Shown here piece by piece: positions 25,245 through 33,204 of a DNA stretch of 64,000 nt. This stretch comes from Dryocola sp051307055. GTDB lineage: Bacteria; Pseudomonadota; Gammaproteobacteria; Enterobacterales; Enterobacteriaceae. Within the stretch, counting starts at the first letter, position 1; every line of letters begins with the position of its first letter. The notes beneath the pieces were generated by a model. The model had not been told where the DNA came from and did no database searches. It saw only the letters and a program-made list of their open reading frames with translations. Made by a program: the position numbers and the translations under genes. Location of the stretch: assembly GCF_051307055.1 (NCBI RefSeq), contig NZ_CP149994.1, positions 124,001 to 188,000 of the forward strand. Reading direction: 5' to 3'.

Positions 25245-26852
25245 ATGAGTATTTCCTTGAAGAAGTCAGGGATGCTGAAGTTTGGTCTGAGCCTGGTAGC
25301 TTTGACCGTTGCAGCCAGCGTTCAGGCTAAAACCCTGGTTTATTGTTCAGAAGGATCGCCTGAAGGTTTTAACCCTCAACTGTTCACTTCTGGTACCACT
25401 TACGACGCCAGCTCAGTGCCGATCTATAACCGTCTGGTCGAGTTCAAAACCGGCACCACAGAAATCATTCCCGGCCTTGCTGAAAAGTGGGAAGTCAGTG
25501 AAGACGGCAAAACCTATACCTTCCACCTGCGCCAGGGTGTGAAGTGGCAGGACAATAAAGATTTCAAACCAACGCGTGATTTCAACGCCGACGACGTGGT
25601 GTTCTCCTTCGATCGTCAGAAAAACAAAGACAACCCGTACCACAAAGTGTCTGGCGGCAGCTATGAATACTTCGAAGGCATGGGCCTGCCGGATCTGATC
25701 AGCGAAATCAAAAAAGTGGACGACAAAACCGTTCAGTTCGTGCTGACCCGTCCGGAAGCGCCGTTCCTGGCTGATATGGCGATGGACTTCGCATCCATCA
25801 TGTCCAAAGAATATGCGGACAATATGATGAAAGCCGGCACGCCGGAAAAAATTGACCTCAACCCAATCGGTACCGGTCCGTTCCAGCTGCTGCAGTACCA
25901 GAAAGACTCCCGCATTCTGTATAAAGCGTTCCCGGGCTTCTGGGGCACCAAGCCGCAGATCGACCGTCTGGTCTTCTCTATCACGCCTGATGCCTCCGTG
26001 CGTTACGCCAAGCTGCAGAAAAACGAGTGCCAGGTGATGCCGTATCCGAACCCGGCCGATATCGCTCGTATGAAGCAGGACAAAAACATCAACCTGATGG
26101 AGCAGGCTGGCCTGAACGTGGGCTACCTTTCCTTCAACACCGAGAAGAAACCGTTTGATGACGTAAAAGTCCGTCAGGCGCTGACTTACGCGGTGAACAA
26201 AGAAGCGATCATCAAAGCGGTTTATCAGGGCGCGGGCGTCGCGGCTAAAAACCTGATCCCACCAACCATGTGGGGCTATAACGATGACGTGAAGGACTAC
26301 ACCTACGATCCTGAGAAAGCGAAAGCGCTGCTGAAAGAAGCGGGCCAGGATAAAGGCTTTACCGTTGACCTGTGGGCAATGCCGGTACAGCGTCCGTACA
26401 ACCCGAACGCTCGCCGTATGGCGGAGATGATTCAGGCTGACTGGGCGAAAATCGGCGTGACCGCCAAAATCGTCACCTACGAGTGGGGCGAGTACCTCAA
26501 GCGCGCCAAAGCCGGTGAACACCAGGCAGTAATGATGGGCTGGACCGGGGACAATGGGGATCCGGACAACTTCTTCGCCACGCTGTTCAGCTGTGATGCG
26601 GCAAAAGACGGCTCTAACTACTCCCGCTGGTGCTACAAGCCGTTTGAAGAGCTGATCCAGCCTGCGCGTGCGGCAGAAGACCACAACAAACGTATCGAGC
26701 TGTACAAACAGGCTCAGGTAGTGATGCATGACCAGGCTCCGGCGCTGATCGTCGCTCACTCCACCGTATACGAGCCTGTGCGTAAAGAAGTTAAGGGCTA
26801 TGTGGTTGATCCATTAGGCAAACACCATTTCGAAAACGTGTCTGTCGAATAA
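25245..26852 (+). CDS. dppA: DppA, periplasmic dipeptide-binding protein
   Basis: 535 residues, the same as E. coli DppA. The signal peptide is about residues 1-28 (SLKKSGMLKFGLSLVALTVAASVQA), cut before KTLVYCSEGSPEGFNPQ. A class C (SBP family 5) binding domain follows; it captures dipeptides and also haem in enterics. It ends PLGKHHFENVSVE. First gene of dppABCDF and separated from dppB by a 227-base gap with a REP pair, which usually leaves dppA more abundant than the permease genes. Confidence 0.97.
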   Translation: MSISLKKSGMLKFGLSLVALTVAASVQAKTLVYCSEGSPEGFNPQLFTSGTTYDASSVPIYNRLVEFKTGTTEIIPGLAEKWEVSEDGKTYTFHLRQGVKWQDNKDFKPTRDFNADDVVFSFDRQKNKDNPYHKVSGGSYEYFEGMGLPDLISEIKKVDDKTVQFVLTRPEAPFLADMAMDFASIMSKEYADNMMKAGTPEKIDLNPIGTGPFQLLQYQKDSRILYKAFPGFWGTKPQIDRLVFSITPDASVRYAKLQKNECQVMPYPNPADIARMKQDKNINLMEQAGLNVGYLSFNTEKKPFDDVKVRQALTYAVNKEAIIKAVYQGAGVAAKNLIPPTMWGYNDDVKDYTYDPEKAKALLKEAGQDKGFTVDLWAMPVQRPYNPNARRMAEMIQADWAKIGVTAKIVTYEWGEYLKRAKAGEHQAVMMGWTGDNGDPDNFFATLFSCDAAKDGSNYSRWCYKPFEELIQPARAAEDHNKRIELYKQAQVVMHDQAPALIVAHSTVYEPVRKEVKGYVVDPLGKHHFENVSVE

Positions 26853-26885
26853 TAAAAAGGACCCAACCCGAAGCTGGCTGAATAC

Positions 26886-26960
26886 GTAGGGTAAATAAGC
26901 GTTAGCGCCATCCGCCAATTATGTCTTTTTAGCGGATGGCGCGTCGCTTACCCGCCCTAC
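26886..26960. repeat. REP-like palindrome pair between dppA and dppB
   Basis: GTAGGGTAAATAAGCG..AGCGCCATCCGCC is followed after ATTATGTCTTTTT by AGCGGATGGCGCGTCGCTTACCCGCCCTAC. It occurs inside the operon after the binding-protein gene, a classic place for mRNA-stabilising REP elements. The TTTTT within it may also cause partial termination. Confidence 0.7.
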
Positions 26961-27079
26961 GGTTCAGCGTTTCACCAGCATCGGGTGAATTACTTATTCC
27001 CTCTGCGGAGAGGGAAAGATTTGTGAGCAATACAGACGGCGAGTCACCAGGCCTTCCGTCATTACAGAGAATCCGGGAT

Positions 27080-28099
27080 ATGTTGCAGTTCATCCTCCGA
27101 CGTCTGGGACTAGTTATCCCCACGTTTATCGGTATTACCCTACTCACCTTCGCCTTCGTGCATATGATCCCCGGTGACCCGGTGATGATCATGGCCGGCG
27201 AGCGTGGCATCTCTCCTGAACGTCATGCCCAGCTGCTGGCCGAACTCGGCCTCGACAAGCCGATGTGGCAGCAGTACCTCCATTACATATGGGGCGTAAT
27301 GCACGGCGATTTAGGCATTTCGTTAAAAAGCCGCCTCCCTGTCTGGGATGAGTTCGTGCCGCGCTTTAAAGCGACGATGGAACTCGGCGTGTGCGCCATG
27401 ATTTTCGCCGTTGCCGTGGGTATCCCGGTTGGCGTGCTGGCCGCCGTTAAGCGCGGTTCTATCTTCGATCACACGTCCGTTGGCCTGGCGCTGACAGGCT
27501 ACTCGATGCCTATCTTCTGGTGGGGCATGATGCTGATCATGCTGGTTTCGGTGTACTGGAACCTGACTCCGGTTTCCGGGCGCGTCAGCGATACGGTGTT
27601 CCTCGACGACACCATGCCGCTCACCGGCTTTATGCTGATAGACACCGCTATCTGGGGCGAGCAGGGCGACTTTATCGACGCGCTTGCCCATATGGTCCTG
27701 CCTGCCGTGGTGCTCGGCACCATTCCGCTGGCGGTTATCGTGCGTATGACGCGTTCTGCCATGCTTGAAGTGCTTGGCGAAGATTACATCCGTACCGCGC
27801 GTGCTAAAGGCCTGACGCGTATGCGCGTTATCGTGGTTCATGCCCTGCGCAACGCCATGCTGCCGGTAGTGACGGTTATCGGCCTGCAGGTCGGTACGCT
27901 GCTTGCCGGCGCGATCCTGACGGAAACCATCTTCTCCTGGCCGGGCCTTGGCCGCTGGCTTATCGATGCGCTTCAGCGTCGTGACTACCCGGTAGTACAG
28001 GGCGGCGTATTGCTGGTAGCGACGATGATTATCCTCGTTAACCTGCTTGTCGATCTACTGTACGGCGTGGTGAACCCGCGTATACGCCATAAGAAATAA
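27080..28099 (+). CDS. dppB: DppB, dipeptide ABC transporter permease
   Basis: 339-residue inner-membrane permease with six predicted helices. Typical features are MLQFILRRLGLVIPTFIGITLLTFAFVHMIPGDP at the start and the EAA loop ...EDYIRTARAKGLTRMRVIVVHALRNA, which contacts the ATPases. The start is at MLQFILRR, although the frame is open another 48 codons upstream through a REP element. Ten bases separate it from dppC. Confidence 0.96.
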   Translation: MLQFILRRLGLVIPTFIGITLLTFAFVHMIPGDPVMIMAGERGISPERHAQLLAELGLDKPMWQQYLHYIWGVMHGDLGISLKSRLPVWDEFVPRFKATMELGVCAMIFAVAVGIPVGVLAAVKRGSIFDHTSVGLALTGYSMPIFWWGMMLIMLVSVYWNLTPVSGRVSDTVFLDDTMPLTGFMLIDTAIWGEQGDFIDALAHMVLPAVVLGTIPLAVIVRMTRSAMLEVLGEDYIRTARAKGLTRMRVIVVHALRNAMLPVVTVIGLQVGTLLAGAILTETIFSWPGLGRWLIDALQRRDYPVVQGGVLLVATMIILVNLLVDLLYGVVNPRIRHKK

Positions 28100-28108
28100 G
28101 GGGCCATC

Positions 28109-29011
28109 ATGACGCAATTAACTGAACAAAAAGTAGTGGCGGCGCCAAAACCAATGACGCCGTTCCAGGAGTTCTGGCACTACTTCAAACGTAACAAAGG
28201 TGCGGTTATCGGCCTTGTGTACGTCACGGCGATGATTTTGATCGCCATCTTCGCCAACGTCCTCGCGCCGCACGGTCCGGCGGAACAGTTCCGCGACGCG
28301 CTGCTGCGCCCGCCGGTCTGGCAGGAAGGCGGGAGCTGGCAGTTTCTGCTGGGCACCGATGACGTAGGCCGCGATATCATGGCCCGCCTTATGTACGGCG
28401 CGCGCCTGTCGCTGCTGGTGGGCTGTCTGGTCGTGGTGCTGTCGTTGATTATGGGCGTGGTGCTCGGCCTGGTGGCCGGTTACTTCGGCGGCGTTGTCGA
28501 CAATATCATTATGCGCATCGTCGACATCATGCTGGCGCTGCCAAGTCTGCTGCTGGCTCTGGTGCTGGTAGCCATCTTCGGGCCGTCGATTGTTAACGCC
28601 TCGCTTGCTCTGACGTTTGTCGCGCTGCCGCACTATGTGCGACTCACGCGCGGTGCGGTGCTGGTGGAAGTTAACCGCGACTACGTAACCGCTTCCCGCG
28701 TGGCGGGCGCAAGCGCCATGCGCCAGATGTTCATCAACATTTTACCGAACTGCCTTGCACCGCTTATCGTGCAGGCCTCTCTTGGCTTCTCTAACGCCAT
28801 TCTCGATATGGCCGCCCTTGGCTTCCTTGGCATGGGTGCGCAGCCGCCAACACCGGAATGGGGCACCATGCTCTCCGACGTGTTGCAGTTCGCGCAAAGC
28901 GCCTGGTGGGTCGTCACCTTCCCGGGTGTCGCAATCCTGCTGACGGTGCTGGCATTTAACCTGATGGGTGACGGGCTGCGTGACGCGCTCGATCCTAAAC
29001 TGAAGCAGTAA
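28109..29011 (+). CDS. dppC: DppC, dipeptide ABC transporter permease
   Basis: 300-residue permease of the DppC/OppC type. It has an N-terminal OppC_N segment (FWHYFKRNKGAVIGLVYVTAMILIAIFANVLAPHGP), a periplasmic loop with LLGTDDVGRDIMARLMYGAR, and an EAA loop in NRDYVTASRVAGASAMRQMFINILPN. It pairs with DppB to form the channel. dppD follows after 10 bases. Confidence 0.96.
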   Translation: MTQLTEQKVVAAPKPMTPFQEFWHYFKRNKGAVIGLVYVTAMILIAIFANVLAPHGPAEQFRDALLRPPVWQEGGSWQFLLGTDDVGRDIMARLMYGARLSLLVGCLVVVLSLIMGVVLGLVAGYFGGVVDNIIMRIVDIMLALPSLLLALVLVAIFGPSIVNASLALTFVALPHYVRLTRGAVLVEVNRDYVTASRVAGASAMRQMFINILPNCLAPLIVQASLGFSNAILDMAALGFLGMGAQPPTPEWGTMLSDVLQFAQSAWWVVTFPGVAILLTVLAFNLMGDGLRDALDPKLKQ

Positions 29012-29021
29012 GAGGTTCGAG

Positions 29022-30014
29022 ATGGCGTTATTAAATGTAGATAAATTATCGGTGCACTTCGGCGACGAAGGGACACCGTTCCGTGCCGTAGACCGCATAA
29101 GTTACAGCGTTAAGCAGGGTGAGGTCGTCGGTATCGTCGGCGAATCCGGCTCCGGTAAATCCGTCAGCTCGCTGGCGATCATGGGGCTGATTGATTATCC
29201 GGGCCGCGTGATGGCGGAGAAGCTGGCGTTCAATGGCCAGGACCTGCAGAAGATTTCTGAGAAAGAACGTCGCAACCTGGTAGGCGCCGAAGTGGCGATG
29301 ATCTTCCAGGACCCGATGACCAGCCTCAACCCGTGCTACACCGTCGGTTTCCAGATTATGGAAGCGATCAAAGTGCATCAGGGCGGCAACAAGAAAACCC
29401 GTCGCCAGCGCGCGATCGACCTGCTGAACCTGGTGGGCATTCCCGATGCGGCATCGCGTCTGGACGTTTATCCGCACCAGCTTTCCGGCGGCATGAGCCA
29501 GCGTGTGATGATTGCGATGGCGATCGCCTGTCGTCCTAAGCTGCTGATTGCCGACGAACCGACCACCGCGCTGGATGTCACCATCCAGGCGCAAATCATC
29601 GAGCTGTTGCTGGAGCTGCAGCAAAAAGAGAACATGGCGCTGATCCTCATCACCCACGATCTTGCGCTGGTGGCTGAGGCGGCCCATAAAATTATCGTGA
29701 TGTATGCAGGCCAGGTGGTGGAAACCGGCGAAGCGAAAGATATTTTCCGCGCGCCGCGCCACCCGTACACTCAGGCGCTGCTGCGCGCGCTGCCGGAGTT
29801 TGCGCAGGACAAAGCTCGCCTGGCGTCGCTGCCGGGCGTGGTGCCGGGCAAGTACGATCGCCCGAACGGCTGCCTGCTCAATCCGCGCTGCCCGTATGCC
29901 ACGGATAAGTGCCGCGTTGATGAGCCGGACCTGAATCTGGTGGATAATGGCCGCCAGTCTAAATGTCACTACCCACTCGATGATGCCGGGAGGCCAACCT
30001 ATGATTACCGATAA
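29022..30014 (+). CDS. dppD: DppD, dipeptide ABC transporter ATPase
   Basis: 330-residue ATPase. Walker A is GESGSGKS, the ABC signature LSGGMSQRV, Walker B LLIADEPTT, and the switch His lies in LITHDLALV. The C-terminal oligopeptide-transporter domain has the cysteine cluster NGCLLNPRCPYATDKCRV, which binds an iron-sulfur centre in characterised relatives. The 3' end overlaps dppF by 14 bases. Confidence 0.96.
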   Translation: MALLNVDKLSVHFGDEGTPFRAVDRISYSVKQGEVVGIVGESGSGKSVSSLAIMGLIDYPGRVMAEKLAFNGQDLQKISEKERRNLVGAEVAMIFQDPMTSLNPCYTVGFQIMEAIKVHQGGNKKTRRQRAIDLLNLVGIPDAASRLDVYPHQLSGGMSQRVMIAMAIACRPKLLIADEPTTALDVTIQAQIIELLLELQQKENMALILITHDLALVAEAAHKIIVMYAGQVVETGEAKDIFRAPRHPYTQALLRALPEFAQDKARLASLPGVVPGKYDRPNGCLLNPRCPYATDKCRVDEPDLNLVDNGRQSKCHYPLDDAGRPTYDYR

Positions 30015-31008
30015 GGCCACCGCCCAACAGCCGCTGTTGCAGGCCATCGACCTGAAAAAACACTACCCGGTGAAGAAGGGTATTTTCGGCCAGGAACGTC
30101 TTGTTAAGGCGCTGGACGGCGTGTCGTTTGAGCTTGAACGCGGCAAAACGCTGGCGGTTGTAGGCGAGTCCGGCTGCGGGAAATCCACCCTTGGCCGCCT
30201 GCTGACGATGATCGAAATCCCGACCGGCGGCGAGCTGTACTATCAGGGCCAGGATTTGCTCAAGCCTGATGAAACCTCGGAAAAACTGCGTCGCCAGAAA
30301 ATCCAGATCGTGTTTCAGAACCCGTACGGCTCCCTGAACCCGCGTAAAAAAGTGGGGCAAATCCTGGAGGAGCCGCTGCAAATCAACAGCAATCTGAGCA
30401 AAGCCGAACGGCGTGAAAAAGCGCTGGCGATGATGGCGAAAGTCGGCCTGAAAACCGAACATTACGACCGCTATCCGCATATGTTCTCCGGCGGCCAGCG
30501 TCAGCGTATCGCCATCGCCCGAGGTTTGATGTTAGATCCGGATGCGGTGATTGCGGACGAACCCGTTTCCGCGCTGGACGTCTCCGTGCGCGCGCAGGTG
30601 CTGAACCTGATGATGGATTTGCAGCAGGAGATGGGGCTGTCCTATGTGTTTATCTCTCACGACCTGTCGGTGGTGGAACACATCGCTGACGAAGTGATGG
30701 TGATGTATCTGGGCCGCTGCGTGGAGAAGGGCACCAAAGACCAGATCTTCTCCAACCCGCGCCATCCGTACACGCAGGCGCTGTTATCCGCCACGCCGCG
30801 CCTGAACCCGGACGATCGAAGAGAACGCATCAAGCTCACCGGCGAGCTGCCAAGCCCGCTGAGTCCGCCTCCGGGCTGCGCGTTCAACGCCCGCTGCCGT
30901 CGCCGCTTTGGGCCGTGCACGCAGCTACAGCCGCAGCTTAAAGAGTACGGCGGCCAGCTGGTGGCCTGTTTTGCCGTCGATCAGGACGAGAACCAAGAAA
31001 TTCGTTAA
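30001..31008 (+). CDS. dppF: DppF, dipeptide ABC transporter ATPase
   Basis: 335-residue partner ATPase. Walker A is GESGCGKS, the signature FSGGQRQRI, Walker B AVIADEPVSALDVS, and the switch is FISHDLSVV. The cysteine region CAFNARCRRRFGPC is near the C-terminus. I chose the start MITDKATAQQPLL at 30001, overlapping the dppD end, as in E. coli; 18 upstream codons are open inside dppD. Last gene of the operon, followed within six bases by a terminator. Confidence 0.96.
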   Translation: MITDKATAQQPLLQAIDLKKHYPVKKGIFGQERLVKALDGVSFELERGKTLAVVGESGCGKSTLGRLLTMIEIPTGGELYYQGQDLLKPDETSEKLRRQKIQIVFQNPYGSLNPRKKVGQILEEPLQINSNLSKAERREKALAMMAKVGLKTEHYDRYPHMFSGGQRQRIAIARGLMLDPDAVIADEPVSALDVSVRAQVLNLMMDLQQEMGLSYVFISHDLSVVEHIADEVMVMYLGRCVEKGTKDQIFSNPRHPYTQALLSATPRLNPDDRRERIKLTGELPSPLSPPPGCAFNARCRRRFGPCTQLQPQLKEYGGQLVACFAVDQDENQEIR

Positions 31009-31013
31009 AACAT

Positions 31014-31041
31014 AAAGCCGGGAAATGCTCCCGGCTTTTTT
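31014..31041 (+). terminator. Rho-independent terminator of dppABCDF
   Basis: AAAGCCGGGA / TCCCGGCTTT stem with a short loop and a run of six T, immediately after dppF. Confidence 0.92.
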
Positions 31042-31214
31042 ATCGCTAACTGAAAATCAAGTCTTGTGGGCGTGGTCATCAACAGGTTCTGGCTCTGCCT
31101 TACTGTTTTTGGATTTACATTTCACAGGACTGGCAGAGACTTCTTTTTAAGGGTTTTGGTACGCCCTTCCAGGGCGCAATCAATGCCGCCTTCTATGAAG
31201 GCGAATTTTTATTT

Positions 31215-31282
31215 GTAGGGCGGGTAAGCACGAGCGCCACCCGCCGCAAACGTTGGATGGCGCTCGTGCTTATCCAACCTAC
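31215..31282. repeat. REP-like palindrome pair between dppF and the bcs promoter
   Basis: GTAGGGCGGGTAAGCACGAG..CACCCGCC is followed by GTTGGATGGCGCTCGTGCTTATCCAACCTAC. The two units are opposed and share the CACGAGCGC loop sequence in inverted form, so the whole could also fold as one long hairpin. The rest of 31042-31544 shows no convincing gene. Confidence 0.7.
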
Positions 31283-31544
31283 AAAATTCAGATCCAGGTT
31301 TGAAAAGGTTATTAATTTAACCCTCCGGCTCCCTTCAAAGCGTCGCTCCTGCATCTCCCGGCCTGTAATATTGCGCAACCGCCGGGTATATTTTTCCTCT
31401 AAATAATCATACAAATATATTTCGCAGGAAAAATGTTAATTTCCCGCGCAAAATAAATCTTTGTGCTTTCGTCTTTTTTACGGCGGCGCACAGCGTAAAA
31501 TAGGGTTATTTGCATTATGGCAGGCGAAATTAGGTACTACAGCC

Positions 31545-31573
31545 TTGACGGGCTAATACTTTATGCTTATATA
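31545..31573 (+). promoter_or_regulatory. Sigma70 promoter for the bcs operon
   Basis: TTGACG (31545-31550), spacer of exactly 17 bases, TATATA (31568-31573), in an otherwise geneless stretch. It is the best sigma70 match in the 800 bases before bcsO. It would give a leader of about 240 bases. Confidence 0.65.
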
Positions 31574-31680
31574 GAACTGAATAAGAAAAAAAGATGGAGC
31601 TACGGTTCAGGCTGCCGATATCATATTACGAATAACCCGCCGTGCACGTTGCGGAAATAATAATAAACATTGTCATTATC

Positions 31681-31787
31681 ACGCCACGCAAATGAAACAG
31701 GCTGCGTGGCGTTTGTATGTATGCCGCTGCCGCAGACAAAACTCTAATTTCCAGAAATACCTGGCCACAATAAAGTAACGGCCAGGT
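31681..31787 (+). promoter_or_regulatory. Structured leader of the bcs operon (two stem-loops)
   Basis: Two perfect inverted repeats lie in the predicted 5' untranslated region: ACGCCACGCA / TGCGTGGCGT (31681-31690 and 31703-31712, 12-base loop) and ACCTGGCC / GGCCAGGT (31759-31766 and 31780-31787, 13-base loop). The second ends about 35 bases before the first bcs gene. Neither has a T-tract, so they are not plain terminators. A role in mRNA stability or regulator binding is inferred. No known c-di-GMP riboswitch core is recognisable. Confidence 0.5.
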
Positions 31788-31821
31788 GAAAAATATTTAC
31801 TTGTAAATCATGAGCATTGAA

Positions 31822-32388
31822 ATGAAAAGTTATGATGATTTGCAGCGTTTCAAGGACAAGACACGCACGGGCGCCATTGGGTTCAAGGATATGTCGGCGC
31901 AAAATCAACGCGTTAATCCGAGTAGCTGGGCGATTATCAAACAGCTCGCCGGGAACGAGGATGATTCGGTTCTGGCGCAGGCCGGCAGCATTGCTGTGCC
32001 TGTGCCGCAGGCGGTCAAACCCGGTGAGTTTGACGCCGCTTTTGCTAACCCGGCCCCTGCACAGCATATTGCCCCGGCGGCGCAATCCTCTGTTGCTGAC
32101 GGCCCGGCTGCGGCCAGAACGGTAGAAAAAGCCGCAGCATTACCGCTTCCTGAAGAGAAAGCCGCAGCGATTTCTCTGTTTGAACAGCTTGCTCCTGCTC
32201 CCGCGGCTGTTGTCCCTGCTGCGCCGGTTCCCGCTCCGGAACCCGTGAAGCAGTCTGTTGCGCCGACAAAAGCTGAACCTGTGCGCTTTGAACAGCTGTT
32301 TGCGGCCAAAGGGGCAACGACGACAAACCATCCTGCCAAAGACCTCCCATTACAACCGCTGTTGGAGATGATCGCTTCATGCCGCTAG
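31822..32388 (+). CDS. bcsO: BcsO, proline/alanine-rich accessory protein of cellulose synthesis
   Basis: 188 residues (192 if the ATG at 31810 is used). The N-terminal conserved block is MKSYDDLQRFKDKTRTGAIGFKDMSAQ...VNPSSWAIIKQLA. A long Ala/Pro-rich, low-complexity linker (about 65-155) contains short recurring segments SLFEQLAPA and RFEQLFAAKG, and the C-terminus is PLQPLLEMIASCR. BcsO is found at the head of type I bcs operons of enterics that also carry bcsD. It is thought to be a disordered partner of BcsD, in the way BcsH is in acetic acid bacteria. It overlaps bcsQ by ten bases. Confidence 0.8.
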   Translation: MKSYDDLQRFKDKTRTGAIGFKDMSAQNQRVNPSSWAIIKQLAGNEDDSVLAQAGSIAVPVPQAVKPGEFDAAFANPAPAQHIAPAAQSSVADGPAAARTVEKAAALPLPEEKAAAISLFEQLAPAPAAVVPAAPVPAPEPVKQSVAPTKAEPVRFEQLFAAKGATTTNHPAKDLPLQPLLEMIASCR

Positions 32389-33185
32389 TTTGTGTTTGCT
32401 CGCCAAAAGGTGGAGTAGGAAAAACCACGGTTACCGCCAACCTGGCGTACGCCCTGGCACGTTCCGGCAGCAAAGTGCTGGCCATTGATTTTGACGTACA
32501 AAACGCGCTGCGCCTGCATTTTGGCGTACCTTTGTCCGATGGTCGCGGCTTTGTTGCCCGCGCCAGCGAGTCTGCCGACTGGAGCCAGTCCGTGCTCACC
32601 GCGGGCAGCAATATGTTTGTGCTGCCCTATGGCGACGTCACCGAAGAGCAACGCCTTGATTTCGAACAGCGTCTTACCAACGACAGCCACTTTCTGACGC
32701 GAGGATTAAGCGCCCTGCTTAACTATCCCGGGCTGGTGATTCTGGCCGACTTCCCGCCGGGGCCAAACCCCGCGCTGAAGGCGATGTCTCAGCTGGCCGA
32801 TCTGCATCTGGTGACCCTGCTTGCGGATACCGCTTCGCTGTCGCTTCTGCCGCATATCGAAAACCATCGGCTGACGGGCGGCGAGCCGCTGAACCACAAA
32901 GCCGGATATTATTTCCTGTTAAACCAAAGCGATAGTCGTCGTCATATCAGCCGTGACGTCACCGCTTTTATGCAGCAGCGTCTCGGCGATCGCCTGCTTG
33001 GCATTATTAACCGGGATGAAAGCGTTGCTGAAGCTAACGCCTCGCAGCAGTCGATATTTGATTTTAACGCTGCGTCAGCCGCCGCTTTTGATATTGAACT
33101 GGTGAGTAAACGCGTGGCGAGCATTCTGGGAATAAAAATCGGTGACGGTGCGGTACATGCCGGTCTGAGAACGTCTAATTTCTGA
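32379..33185 (+). CDS. bcsQ: BcsQ, MinD/ParA-like ATPase for cellulose synthesis
   Basis: 268-residue deviant-Walker ATPase. It starts MPLVCVCSPKGGVGKTTVTANLAYALA (Walker A with signature Lys), has AIDFDVQNALRLHFG in the switch I region, and ILADFPPGPNP in the Walker B/switch II region. In enterics BcsQ is needed for cellulose secretion and polar localisation of the synthase. There is no internal stop, unlike the cellulose-negative E. coli K-12 lineage, so the operon is probably functional. It starts inside the end of bcsO and is followed after 19 bases by bcsA. Confidence 0.93.
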   Translation: MPLVCVCSPKGGVGKTTVTANLAYALARSGSKVLAIDFDVQNALRLHFGVPLSDGRGFVARASESADWSQSVLTAGSNMFVLPYGDVTEEQRLDFEQRLTNDSHFLTRGLSALLNYPGLVILADFPPGPNPALKAMSQLADLHLVTLLADTASLSLLPHIENHRLTGGEPLNHKAGYYFLLNQSDSRRHISRDVTAFMQQRLGDRLLGIINRDESVAEANASQQSIFDFNAASAAAFDIELVSKRVASILGIKIGDGAVHAGLRTSNF

Positions 33186-33204
33186 CCCCATTTCAGGAAG
33201 TCCT

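Noticed and set aside
25413..26759. 448-codon open frame antisense to dppA
   Set aside because: Composition rich in His, Arg, Val and Phe, typical of the reverse of a coding gene; dppA on the + strand matches over its full length.
31545..31810. c-di-GMP riboswitch in the bcs leader
   Set aside because: No GEMM-type conserved core sequences could be found; only simple stem-loops are visible.
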